From JAJCYL01 sp965206015 (GTDB lineage Bacteria; Bacteroidota; Bacteroidia; Cytophagales; Cyclobacteriaceae), in the NCBI GenBank assembly GCA_965206015.1, contig CBDBIW010000015.1, positions 248,001 to 312,000 on the forward strand: a stretch of 64,000 bases of DNA, read 5' to 3'. A program made the position numbers and the translations under genes. The stretch's first letter is position 1; every line of letters begins with the position of its first letter. Shown here piece after piece: positions 25,251 through 33,455 of this stretch. Under the pieces are notes generated by a model that saw only the letters and a program-made list of their open reading frames with translations, did not search any database and was not told the origin of the DNA.

Positions 25251-27980
25251 TTGAGAAAAATAATTATCACTTTAGTTCTTGTTGCAATTTCGGGAGGGGG
25301 CTATGTTCTCTACGAATATTGGATCAAACCTGACAGACTAACACTGTGGTCTTTAGTTCCAGGAAGTGCTGTTATAGTGTATGAAAACACTGATTTAATT
25401 ACCACTTGGAACAAGTTACAAACAATACCTACCTGGGAAACTATCTCCAATGTTAAATCCATTGATAAACTTGATAGTCATCTGACGCTCCTTGATAGTT
25501 TAATGGGTGGAAACAAGATCCTAAAAAGGGTCACCAGTAAAAACCCTGTATTAATAAGTTTACATATTACTTCTCAAGATCAGTTTGATTTTCTTTTTCA
25601 ACTTGAGGTTAATAGTATCGAAAGCCATGCTGCAGTTTGGCAAGCACTCGACCAACTCGAGGATAAAGGCTTTCGTTCTGATAAAAGAAATTATCAAGGG
25701 CATACACTTACAGAGATAACCAGAGGTGAAGATGTTCTTACTTACATCTTTTATCAAAATTATTTCATAGGAAGTTTTACCCCGTTTCTTGTTGAAGATG
25801 TCATTCGTACGCTCGATGATCCACAGACGATTTCTTTCGAAAGCCAGCATATCCAGTTGTTTTCATTGGTGAAGTTGCAAAATGACGCAGGAAACCTCTA
25901 TATAAATTCTGGGAGATTCGGGGATTTCGTTAACGTTTTTGCAAATGAGCTAAAATTCAATTCTTCCAGGCTCAATCAATTGGCGGCTTCAACCTTTTTG
26001 GACCTTTCTTTCGATGACAAAAGCATCTCATTCAATGGTTTTAGCACCGCGGATGCCCAGTCCAATTCATTTTTATCTACTTTCTATAACAATCCGGCCT
26101 CAACTTTTGAACTCTCTAATTTAATTCCCTCCAGGACAGCAATTTTTTACCGTTATTCTATGAGTGATAGTAAAAAATGGAACGAATCATTGCAAGCCTA
26201 CTGGAAACAAAATCAATCTCAAACCATCAATTTAAGAACCTCGATTCGTCAACAGTATGATGTTGACTTGAACCAATATTTTGACTGGATTCAGAATGAG
26301 GTTGGGATTGCAACCATGGAATCTAGCGACTTAGATAATCCCAATAAGCTGGCTTTTGTGAGAACCAGTGACCCAAAAGAAGCATTCAAGCAGCTATCGC
26401 AATTAGCAGACAGAAGCTTGAAATCTTCGGACTCGGCGCATACTGAGCTATATGACAATATTCGAATTACTCAAATCAATACCAGTGAACTGCCGCAATC
26501 ATTATTTGGCCAATCATTCAATCAATTCAATACGACATTCTTTACCATCCTAGATGAATACATCATAATGGCCAATAATGCTGAAGCGATTAAAAACTGG
26601 CATGAAGATTATTTAAGTGACAATACGTGGGGTAAATCACTCAAATCAATTCAATTTCTGGATGAAACACTTAAGGAAGCCAATTTTAGCCTTTATGTGA
26701 ATTCTAACCGGGCCTGGAATGCGATAAGAGCTAATTTGTCAACGGATTGGCTTCGATTCAGTGAGGAAAATAATGGAGTTATCAGACGCTTTGAGATGAG
26801 CGCATTTCAGTTCAGTTACATAGACAATAAATTCTATACCAGCGTAGTATTCAATCAACCAGAAAGTAATATTAAAGGTGTTGCCGATTATGTTGAAAGA
26901 CAGAGTATTGATTTTGCAGCCCCAATAATTACCAGGCCATTTATTGTCAGCAATCACACGAATCGCGAATTCGAGACACTTTTACAAGACAGCCTGACAA
27001 ACTTATATTTAGTTGGTGCCAATGGAGAAGTCCTTTGGACAGATAGCACAGGTCAAAGAATCAAAACGGACGTTTTTCAGATCGACTATTTTAACAATGG
27101 AAAGCTTCAATACCTCTTTGCGACGGATTATCATTTGCACGTAATAGACCGCAACGGTAATTATGTGTCCCCTTACCCATTAAAAATAAAAGAGGAGGAG
27201 AAAATCCAATACCTGTCTCTGGTTGACTATGATAAAACCAAGAAGTATCGCTTCATGGTCGCAGATGCAAGTGGGGATATTTATCTCTATGACAAGAATG
27301 GCAAAAATCTGGATGGGTGGAAACCGAAGAAATTAAATGGGACTTTAGCAGCTCCTGCATTTCACAGACGGATAAGATCACGGGATCGAATCGTTGCCGT
27401 CGAAAATAAGGGAATCCTTAATGTGATCAGCAGGACAGGTCAAATGTCAAAAGGATTCCCGATAAATCTTAAAGCAAACTCAAGCAGCCCGGCTTTTGTA
27501 TCGGCGGGATCAAGTTTCGAAAACAGTGTGCTTACCACAATAACGGATGAAGGAGAAATTGTATCTGTGAATTTTTCAGGTCAAATACTTAAACGAGAAC
27601 AGCTCTATAAGCCTACAACAGATACCCGGTTCTCAACCTTGCCAGATGCCTTCGGTCAATCCTATGTATTTATAAGAAAGAGTGCTAATAGACTTGCTAC
27701 TATTGACCCGGCAGGAGCAGTTCTTTTCGAAAAGCACTACCTGTTCTCGGACAACCTTCTTTGGCAATACTACAACTTTGGTGGTAGCAGGGAAATTATC
27801 ATTGTACTTGACAAAGAACAAGAATTCACTTATCTGTACAATCGCTCGGGTCAACTAATAAACTATCAGCCAATAGAAGCAAGTAATGAAATAAGTCTTC
27901 TCTATTTTGCCGCCGAAGACCAGTACCGACTATTCAAGGTTTTTAATAATCAATTTTCAATTCTGGAATTTACTTATTAG
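25251..27980 (+). CDS. Membrane-anchored protein of unknown function with a C-terminal propeller-like region
   Basis: This 909-residue protein starts at a TTG (no ATG in a suitable place). Residues 3-25 form a membrane anchor or uncleaved signal. Residues 30-560 resemble the DUF3352-type proteins, with LTLWSLVPGSAVIVYENTD near the start and repeated Phe/Ser/Asn-rich modules. From about residue 565, short blocks such as LYLVGANGEVLWTDSTGQ, LHVIDRNGNYVSPYPL, IYLYDKNGKNLDGWKP, LNVISRTGQMSKGFP and TYLYNRSGQLINY recur at roughly 40-80 residue spacing, which suggests beta-propeller blades of PQQ/WD-like type. It probably faces the periplasm. I do not recognise a function. Confidence 0.75.
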   Translation: MRKIIITLVLVAISGGGYVLYEYWIKPDRLTLWSLVPGSAVIVYENTDLITTWNKLQTIPTWETISNVKSIDKLDSHLTLLDSLMGGNKILKRVTSKNPVLISLHITSQDQFDFLFQLEVNSIESHAAVWQALDQLEDKGFRSDKRNYQGHTLTEITRGEDVLTYIFYQNYFIGSFTPFLVEDVIRTLDDPQTISFESQHIQLFSLVKLQNDAGNLYINSGRFGDFVNVFANELKFNSSRLNQLAASTFLDLSFDDKSISFNGFSTADAQSNSFLSTFYNNPASTFELSNLIPSRTAIFYRYSMSDSKKWNESLQAYWKQNQSQTINLRTSIRQQYDVDLNQYFDWIQNEVGIATMESSDLDNPNKLAFVRTSDPKEAFKQLSQLADRSLKSSDSAHTELYDNIRITQINTSELPQSLFGQSFNQFNTTFFTILDEYIIMANNAEAIKNWHEDYLSDNTWGKSLKSIQFLDETLKEANFSLYVNSNRAWNAIRANLSTDWLRFSEENNGVIRRFEMSAFQFSYIDNKFYTSVVFNQPESNIKGVADYVERQSIDFAAPIITRPFIVSNHTNREFETLLQDSLTNLYLVGANGEVLWTDSTGQRIKTDVFQIDYFNNGKLQYLFATDYHLHVIDRNGNYVSPYPLKIKEEEKIQYLSLVDYDKTKKYRFMVADASGDIYLYDKNGKNLDGWKPKKLNGTLAAPAFHRRIRSRDRIVAVENKGILNVISRTGQMSKGFPINLKANSSSPAFVSAGSSFENSVLTTITDEGEIVSVNFSGQILKREQLYKPTTDTRFSTLPDAFGQSYVFIRKSANRLATIDPAGAVLFEKHYLFSDNLLWQYYNFGGSREIIIVLDKEQEFTYLYNRSGQLINYQPIEASNEISLLYFAAEDQYRLFKVFNNQFSILEFTY

Positions 27981-28131
27981 AAATTTTCCTTCATCAACCA
28001 CCGTTTCTGAAAAATTCTGGAAGCTGTAGGATATTGAAATTTTGGATTTCGCATCAGGCAGTCGAGATAATTTGTCTTTGCTTTTCTTCCATTATGCCTA
28101 ATGGAATAAATATCCCCTTCCTGCTTATCTT

Positions 28132-28826
28132 AACCTGAATTCGGGATAATCAGGTAATAGATCAAGTTGGTTAGAGAATATTTTTTCCAATCGAATAATG
28201 CTTTGCTGATGTATTCCTTATCGCCAAACAGTTTTCCAGACAAACCTTTGGTCATACTTTATAATGGCTTCAATATCCCGACCATCCCCATTGCCTTTCG
28301 TTGAGATAAAAGCTCGTTAATTCTCCTTTTTCGTTGATGATCAGTTGTAATCTGAATCCGAAGAACCAATCCGTTGTGGTCTTTTTTCTTTGAGCCATCC
28401 CTTTGAAAATGCGATGTTGATGGATGCGTCTGTTATGAGACGGGATCAAGCTGGTCGAATCAATAAAATTGATCCCTGTACATTTTCCCTACATGCTTGC
28501 TTGGGCAAGAACATGAAAGGAGCAGCCACTTTGGCCTGAGAGCCAACAAATCGATTGCAGGAAACCGGATCGGGGGAAGAAGTCTGAATAACAAGGACAG
28601 ACTACTTTGTTGATAATCATGTTGGAAGGTTTTGTGCGCTTCCCGGGTGCAATCCGGTCATGAGGGTTATTATTTCAGAATAACCCAGGCGACTAGCCCG
28701 GTTTCTGGATCTGATTCCCTGTTTTGGGGTGAGTTTACGGACCGGGGAGCTATGTTCTGAATATTTTTGACAAAGATCATCAACCTGGATATAAAAATTC
28801 CTGCTTTCTTATCCCGGATTCAGGTT
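28132..28826 (-). mobile_element. Truncated IS982-family insertion sequence with terminal inverted repeats
   Basis: The ends AACCTGAATTCGGGATAA (28132-28149) and TTATCCCGGATTCAGGTT (28809-28826) are inverted repeats with one mismatch over 18 bases. The enclosed 695 bp hold fragments of an IS982-family transposase on the minus strand. A full-length IS982 element is about 1 kb. The part corresponding to the transposase C-terminus is missing next to the left repeat, so the element has suffered an internal deletion. No target duplication is evident. Confidence 0.82.
28150..28808 (-). pseudogene. IS982-family transposase remnant, many frameshifts and stops
   Basis: On the minus strand, fragments in different frames follow IS982 order: FYIQVDDLCQKYSEHS and SRLGYSEIITLMTG near the start, then RFVGSQAKVAAPFMFLPKQAC, then RLITDASINIAFSKG and FISTKGNGDGRDI, and finally LEKIFSNQLDLL. 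Stops and frame changes occur throughout and the C-terminal end is missing. No active enzyme can be made. Confidence 0.8.
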
Positions 28827-28855
28827 AATTAATACCTAACTAAACCTACATTCAA

Positions 28856-29059
28856 ATGCAAAGTGCCAAGTGTCATGAGGTCGAAAAGTGCCTCGAACTG
28901 ATACACCTGGTTTTGGACAGTGAAGCTTCTTCAGATCAGGAGAAGTATCTGACAGAACATCTTGAGATGTGTATGCAATGTCTTGAGAATTTTAACACCG
29001 AAAAGGAGATGAGAACTGCCTTGAAGACTCGCCTTGAGAATAAAAAAAGTTCCGCTTGA
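28856..29059 (+). CDS. Small zinc-finger anti-sigma-like protein, frameshifted near its C-terminus
   Basis: The 67 residues contain the HxxxCxxC motif (EHLEMCMQC, residues 39-47) of zf-HC2/anti-sigma factors, with an upstream Cys near residue 6 and the LELIHLVLDSEAS helix common in these small proteins. The present frame ends in KKSSA at 29059. Removing one A from a run of seven at 29042-29048 would extend it as KVPLDLVNAIKVKIAEIE to a TAA at 29100-29102, exactly abutting the gmk start. That extension is typical of the family, so the gene has an apparent -1 frameshift. No ECF sigma gene is present; the IS982 remnant is directly upstream. Confidence 0.75.
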   Translation: MQSAKCHEVEKCLELIHLVLDSEASSDQEKYLTEHLEMCMQCLENFNTEKEMRTALKTRLENKKSSA

Positions 29060-29102
29060 CCTGGTTAACGCAATAAAGGTTAAAATTGCGGAAATTGAAT
29101 AA

Positions 29103-29666
29103 ATGCAACGAAAGGTACTGATTTTTAGTGCTCCATCCGGTTCAGGCAAAACCACAATTGTACGTCACCTAATTGATGTTTTCCCGAACCTTCAATTTTC
29201 AGTTTCAGCAACTACCCGAGAACTTCGGGGGACAGAGATTGATGGAAAGGACTATTATTTTCTGTCAGAGGAAGAATTCAAGAGTAAGGAGTTCGTAGAA
29301 TCAGAAGAAGTATATGAAGGGGTTTTTTATGGCACTCTCAAATCAGAAGTTGACAGGATTTGGAGAGATGGGAAGATCGTGATTTTTGATGTTGATGTAA
29401 AAGGGGGAATTAGCCTTAAAAAATATTTTGGTGACGATGCGCTGGCTGTTTTTGTTAAAGTACCGGGCATTAGTATTTTAAAGGAGAGACTCACCGACAG
29501 GAATACAGAGAATGAAGAAAGTCTTAAGGCCCGGTTCTCTAGAATAAACTATGAAATGTCCTTTGAGGAACAGTTCGAGCGGGTCTTGCTCAATAATAAT
29601 TTGGATGAAGCTTTTGGTGAAGCTCAAAAACTGGTCTCTGATTTTCTACAGACCGATGTTCCTTAG
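29103..29666 (+). CDS. gmk: Guanylate kinase
   Basis: This 187-residue enzyme phosphorylates GMP to GDP with ATP. It has the P-loop FSAPSGSGKTTIVRHL near residue 8, the GMP-binding SVSATTRELRGTEIDGKDYYF block near residues 35-55, and the VYEGVFYGTLKSEVDRIW segment. It follows the anti-sigma-like gene with no gap when that gene is read in the corrected frame, and it precedes nadD by 60 bases, which contain a promoter-like box. gmk-nadD adjacency is common in Bacteroidota. Confidence 0.96.
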   Translation: MQRKVLIFSAPSGSGKTTIVRHLIDVFPNLQFSVSATTRELRGTEIDGKDYYFLSEEEFKSKEFVESEEVYEGVFYGTLKSEVDRIWRDGKIVIFDVDVKGGISLKKYFGDDALAVFVKVPGISILKERLTDRNTENEESLKARFSRINYEMSFEEQFERVLLNNNLDEAFGEAQKLVSDFLQTDVP

Positions 29667-29698
29667 GTCTTTCAGGTTAGAAATTAGTCAAGAACCCC

Positions 29699-29706
29699 TA
29701 ACTTTG
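29699..29706 (+). promoter_or_regulatory. Bacteroidota -7 element (TAACTTTG) upstream of nadD
   Basis: TAACTTTG matches TAnnTTTG and lies 20 bases before the GTG start of nadD. TTAG at 29677-29680 is at nearly the -33 distance but is a poor match to TTTG. Confidence 0.5.
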
Positions 29707-29725
29707 TGCTTAAATAGTTATAACA

Positions 29726-30301
29726 GTGAAGATCGGTCTATTTTTCGGTTCTTTTAATCCCATACACGTTGGTCATTTGATTATAGCCAATGTCATAGTT
29801 GACAACACTGATTGCAAAGAAATCTGGTTCATTGTTTCACCACAAAACCCGTTAAAAAGCTCCAAGTCACTTGCCCACGAACAAGATCGTTATGATTTGG
29901 TTAAGGCAGCGATTGATGACCAATATCAATTCCGTGTAAGCGATGTTGAATTCAGCATGCCGAAACCGAGTTATACAATTGATACGCTAACCTACTTGTC
30001 TGAGAAGCATCCAGATAAAGATTTTGTACTTGTTGTGGGATCTGATAATCTAAAATCGTTTCCAAAATGGAAGAATCATGATAAGATTCTTGAGCATTTC
30101 GGATTGTTGGTATATCCACGACCCTGTGCAACCGGACCACCACTTCTCGACCACAAAAGAGTTGAGCTTCTTGATGTTCCTGTACTAAACATTTCTGCTA
30201 CTTTTATACGAAGACTTATCAAGGAAGGGAAATCAGTCAATTATTTGCTCCCCACTTCTGTTATAAATATCATTGACAAGCGACACTTATATAATAAATA
30301 A
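29726..30301 (+). CDS. nadD: Nicotinate-nucleotide adenylyltransferase
   Basis: This 191-residue enzyme adenylates nicotinate mononucleotide to deamido-NAD. It has the nucleotidyltransferase motif FGSFNPIHVGHLIIAN near residue 6 (HxGH), the VSPQNPLK segment, FVLVVGSDNLKSF near residue 100, and the ISATFIRRLIKEGKSVNYLLP motif (ISxTxxR) near the C-terminus. It starts with GTG at 29726. The next gene starts within 2 bases of its stop. Confidence 0.95.
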   Translation: MKIGLFFGSFNPIHVGHLIIANVIVDNTDCKEIWFIVSPQNPLKSSKSLAHEQDRYDLVKAAIDDQYQFRVSDVEFSMPKPSYTIDTLTYLSEKHPDKDFVLVVGSDNLKSFPKWKNHDKILEHFGLLVYPRPCATGPPLLDHKRVELLDVPVLNISATFIRRLIKEGKSVNYLLPTSVINIIDKRHLYNK

Positions 30302-30302
30302 A

Positions 30303-31535
30303 ATGATGTTCAAATTATCGAGGCTTTTAAATCCTAATTCAAGGCTTAGCATTGGGTTCTTGGCTCTGTTCATTTTAAGTTGTTCTTCGGATGATGATCC
30401 GGTAGTTAATACTGAAAATCCCAGATTCGTATCAAGTACACCTATCGGCTCGAAGACTACTTCAGCGTTAATACCTTTTCTTCAGATTGCAGGTTTAGAA
30501 ATCGACGCCGAAAACTGGCGATATAATGTCGAATTACATAAAATTGATTACAAGACCATGGTAGAAGGAGTGGGGGTAACGGCCTCAGCATTGGTAATTA
30601 TCCCTGATAAAGATAAAGAATTGGGCATTTTCAGCTTTCACCGAGGGACCATTACTGAGAATAGTGAGGCACCGAGTGAACAGGCAACTACAGAAGTTGA
30701 ACTTACATTGTACGCCGGGCTTTCTTCATTAGGTATAGTTGCTGTTTTTCCTGATATGATCGGTTTTGGAACTTCACTAGGGATGACACACCCGTATTAT
30801 GTAAAAGACATTAATGCTTCTACTGTTAGAGATGCAATTATAGCGACTACGGAATTTATGCAGGAACAAGACGTTTCTGCCAATGGTGACTTATTCTTGG
30901 CAGGTTATTCTCAAGGGGGCTACATAACTATGGCTACTCAGCGGAGTATCGAACAAACTCCAATCAATGGATTGAAATTGGTTGCTTCCTTTCCAGCCGC
31001 TGGAGCATATGATGTGAAGGGCTTGCAAGAGTATTTTTTTACGCTGGATACGTATGAGCAACCGCATTATATGGCCTACGCAGTTGTAGCCTATCAGGAG
31101 TATTTCGAGACAGGTATTACTTTTTCAGATCTCTTTAATACTCCCTATGCAGAAAGGATTCCTGACTTATTTGATGGGACAAAAAACAATTCATTTATTA
31201 ATAACCAATTGAGTTTTGAGGTTGGAGAACTCTTGACTGCAGAATTTCTTGAGGGTTTGGACACTGATGAGAAATTCACTGAGTATAGAAAACTTTTTAA
31301 TGAAAATGGGTTGGTGGATTGGGTCCCTAAAGTGCCTACCTACCTATACCATGGAGATGAAGATACCTTCATCCCTATTCAAAACTCTATTGATACCCGA
31401 AACAAATTAATATCAAACGGTGCCAGCCCTGACGAACTGACGCTAACAGTATTTGAAGGAAAAAATCATAGAGAAGGTGTAATTCCATATGCTGAGGATG
31501 TAGCAAGGAAGCTGATTGAAATGTTAGACCGGTAA
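30303..31535 (+). CDS. Secreted alpha/beta-hydrolase lipoprotein (secretory lipase/prolyl-oligopeptidase-like)
   Basis: The ATG at 30303 gives a signal peptide with a lipobox (IGFLALFILSCSSDDD, lipid-modified Cys about residue 27); an upstream ATG at 30273 would overlap nadD and bury the signal. The mature part has SFHRGTITENSE, the nucleophile elbow FLAGYSQGGYITM (Ser near residue 205), and a late TYLYHGDEDTFIP acid-residue loop and KNHREG His motif, completing a catalytic triad. It is about 410 residues. The layout fits LIP/secretory-lipase-like esterases; the substrate is unknown. It directly follows nadD. Confidence 0.85.
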   Translation: MMFKLSRLLNPNSRLSIGFLALFILSCSSDDDPVVNTENPRFVSSTPIGSKTTSALIPFLQIAGLEIDAENWRYNVELHKIDYKTMVEGVGVTASALVIIPDKDKELGIFSFHRGTITENSEAPSEQATTEVELTLYAGLSSLGIVAVFPDMIGFGTSLGMTHPYYVKDINASTVRDAIIATTEFMQEQDVSANGDLFLAGYSQGGYITMATQRSIEQTPINGLKLVASFPAAGAYDVKGLQEYFFTLDTYEQPHYMAYAVVAYQEYFETGITFSDLFNTPYAERIPDLFDGTKNNSFINNQLSFEVGELLTAEFLEGLDTDEKFTEYRKLFNENGLVDWVPKVPTYLYHGDEDTFIPIQNSIDTRNKLISNGASPDELTLTVFEGKNHREGVIPYAEDVARKLIEMLDR

Positions 31536-31547
31536 TCTTGACAGCTA

Positions 31548-32108
31548 CTAAACTGTCATAATCTCCGTTTCTTTCTGCTCAAGAAGCTCATCAATTTTCT
31601 TAATGTAGGCATTCGTTATCTCCTGGACCTTTTCCCCTGCCCGTTTCACATCATCTTCCGGGGCATTTTCTTTAAGAAGTGACTTGAGCTGGTCCATCAC
31701 TTGTTTCCTGTCATTTCGAACGCTAATTCGTCCGGTTTCAGCCTCATTTCTGGCTTGTTTTATCAATTGAGTTCTGCGCTCTTCTGTCAGTGGTGGAATG
31801 TTAATCTGAATTGATTCACCATTATTTTGAGGGTTTAGACCCACGTTGCTATTTATGATAGCACGCTCAATATTCTGGATAACGTTTTTTTCCCAAGGCT
31901 TAATGGCAAGGGTTCTGGCATTAGGAGTATTAACTGTTGCCACCTGATTAATTGGTGTCATATTGCCGTAGTATTCTACCATAACACCATCAAGCATCGA
32001 GGGCATGGCCTTGCCTGCTCTGATTTTGCTGAATTCGGCAGAGGTGTGATTTACCGCCTTGGTCATCATTTCCTGTGCTTCCTCAACGAAAAAGTCTATC
32101 TCTTCCAT
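31548..32108 (-). CDS. frr: Ribosome recycling factor
   Basis: This 186-residue protein separates ribosomal subunits after termination, together with EF-G. It has the RRF pattern: a long helix with MTKAVNHTSAEFSKIRAGKAMPSML near the start, PINQVATVNTPNARTLAI near residue 55, and IQINIPPLTEERR near 105, then the C-terminal long helices. It lies 12 bases downstream of pyrH, an arrangement conserved in many bacteria. It converges with the hydrolase gene, 12 bases apart. Confidence 0.97.
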   Translation of the reverse strand: MEEIDFFVEEAQEMMTKAVNHTSAEFSKIRAGKAMPSMLDGVMVEYYGNMTPINQVATVNTPNARTLAIKPWEKNVIQNIERAIINSNVGLNPQNNGESIQINIPPLTEERRTQLIKQARNEAETGRISVRNDRKQVMDQLKSLLKENAPEDDVKRAGEKVQEITNAYIKKIDELLEQKETEIMTV

Positions 32109-32120
32109 TACTTCTATTAT

Positions 32121-32825
32121 TTAAGTAATAAGCGTTCCAACATTTTCACCAGTTACAATTTTGTTCAAATTACCTGGTCTGTTCATGTCAAAGACAATAA
32201 TGGGTAAATTATTTTCCTGACATAATGTGAATGCTGTCATATCCATAACGTTCAACCCCTTCTCATATACCTCCTGAAAAGTAATTTTGGAGAATCGCTC
32301 TGCTTCCAGGTTTTTTTCAGGATCTGAAGAATATACACCGTCAACTCTTGTGCCTTTTAGAACCACATCAGCTTCCACTTCAATTGCTCTTAGGCTTGCG
32401 GTGGAATCAGTAGTAAAATAAGGATTGCCAATACCTGCGCCAAATATTACTATCCTGCCTTTTTCAAGATGTCGTATTGCTCTTCTTTTAATAAATGGTT
32501 CACAGACTTGCTCCATATTTATACCAGACATTAAACGGGTATAAAGACCAATTTTCTCAAGAGCACTTTGTAGTGCCATCCCATTGATTACCGTTGCCAG
32601 CATTCCCATATGGTCACCCTGTACACGATCAATTCCGGAACTTTCCGCCTGAACGCCACGAAAAATGTTTCCACCGCCAATAACAATGGCTATTTCTATT
32701 CCGAGACCTTTAACTTTTTGAATTTCATGAGCATATTGCTCTAAACGCACAGCATCAATACCGTAGCTTTTGGTCCCCATCAGGGCTTCCCCACTAAGCT
32801 TGAGCAAAATTCTCTTGTATTTCAT
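32121..32825 (-). CDS. pyrH: UMP kinase
   Basis: The frame opens at 32855, but the ATG at 32825 (MKYKRILLKLSGEAL) is the correct start: it gives the normal N-terminus and 234 residues, and the promoter box at 32860-32853 would otherwise lie within the coding region. The protein is an amino-acid-kinase-fold UMP kinase with the KLSGEALMG phosphate loop, IVIGGGNIFRG near residue 50, and FGAGIGNPYFTTDSTASLRA near 135. It converts UMP to UDP and is regulated by UTP and GTP in other bacteria. frr follows by 12 bases. Confidence 0.96.
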   Translation of the reverse strand: MKYKRILLKLSGEALMGTKSYGIDAVRLEQYAHEIQKVKGLGIEIAIVIGGGNIFRGVQAESSGIDRVQGDHMGMLATVINGMALQSALEKIGLYTRLMSGINMEQVCEPFIKRRAIRHLEKGRIVIFGAGIGNPYFTTDSTASLRAIEVEADVVLKGTRVDGVYSSDPEKNLEAERFSKITFQEVYEKGLNVMDMTAFTLCQENNLPIIVFDMNRPGNLNKIVTGENVGTLIT

Positions 32826-32852
32826 TCTTGGTATTGGGTCAATCATTTGCGG

Positions 32853-32860
32853 CAAATATA
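32853..32860 (-). promoter_or_regulatory. Bacteroidota -7 element (TATATTTG) for pyrH-frr
   Basis: Minus strand 32860-32853 reads TATATTTG, a match to TAnnTTTG. It is about 28 bases before the preferred pyrH ATG and decides in favour of that start over 32855. No strong -33 element is seen. Confidence 0.5.
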
Positions 32861-32886
32861 TAAAGTAGCTTTCGTTTATTCACTGG

Positions 32887-33384
32887 TTAGAATCGTATCA
32901 ATACCTGATTCTTTTCGACACTTTGTTTTTCCTTCACAAGGATTGATCTAACGGTTGCATCACCTCGTGCTTTTATGACGTTCTCCATTTTCATGGCTTC
33001 TAAAATGAGTATAGGATCCCCTTTTTTTATTTCTTGCCCTTCGGTAATATTCATCTGAAGGATTAAACCTGGCATTGGAGCTTTTAGTTCTTTAATACTT
33101 TTACCGGCCCCTTTGTCCATCCCCAATTTTTTAAGTAGACAATCCAAATTTGTGCGGAGTTGAATCTCGGTGATTTTGCCGTTGATTTTCAACTTTAATT
33201 TCTTATCGGCCTTATTTAGTTCCAGGACCTCTACTGTATAGACTTTGTTCTTTGAAAAAATACGGTATTTATTATTCCCAGTCTTTAGGAAATCAAGATT
33301 GGAAATTTTATCATCTACAAAAACCTGATTACTCTTTGTTTGTATTTTAAATTCCTTCTTTGAATCGATGTTTACTAAGTACAT
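32887..33384 (-). CDS. Biotinyl carrier domain protein (BCCP-like)
   Basis: This 165-residue protein has a C-terminal biotinyl domain (residues about 95-165) with the EAMKMEN motif whose Lys is biotinylated, and the preceding PMPGLILQMNITEGQEIKKGDPI block. The N-terminal 90 residues form a small beta-rich region seen in Bacteroidota biotin carriers of acyl-CoA or oxaloacetate/methylmalonyl-CoA carboxylases. No carboxylase subunit is next to it, so it must act with enzymes encoded elsewhere. It is divergent from the M1 aminopeptidase gene. Confidence 0.9.
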   Translation of the reverse strand: MYLVNIDSKKEFKIQTKSNQVFVDDKISNLDFLKTGNNKYRIFSKNKVYTVEVLELNKADKKLKLKINGKITEIQLRTNLDCLLKKLGMDKGAGKSIKELKAPMPGLILQMNITEGQEIKKGDPILILEAMKMENVIKARGDATVRSILVKEKQSVEKNQVLIRF

Positions 33385-33455
33385 GTGCTTCCGTAAGGTA
33401 AAATCAGCTAAAATTACTTTGTTTTACCCTTCTATTTAAAGACTCAAAATTATTC

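Noticed and set aside
25174..25254. 26-codon open frame just before the 909-residue gene, overlapping its TTG
   Set aside because: Too short to judge, no resemblance to a known leader peptide.
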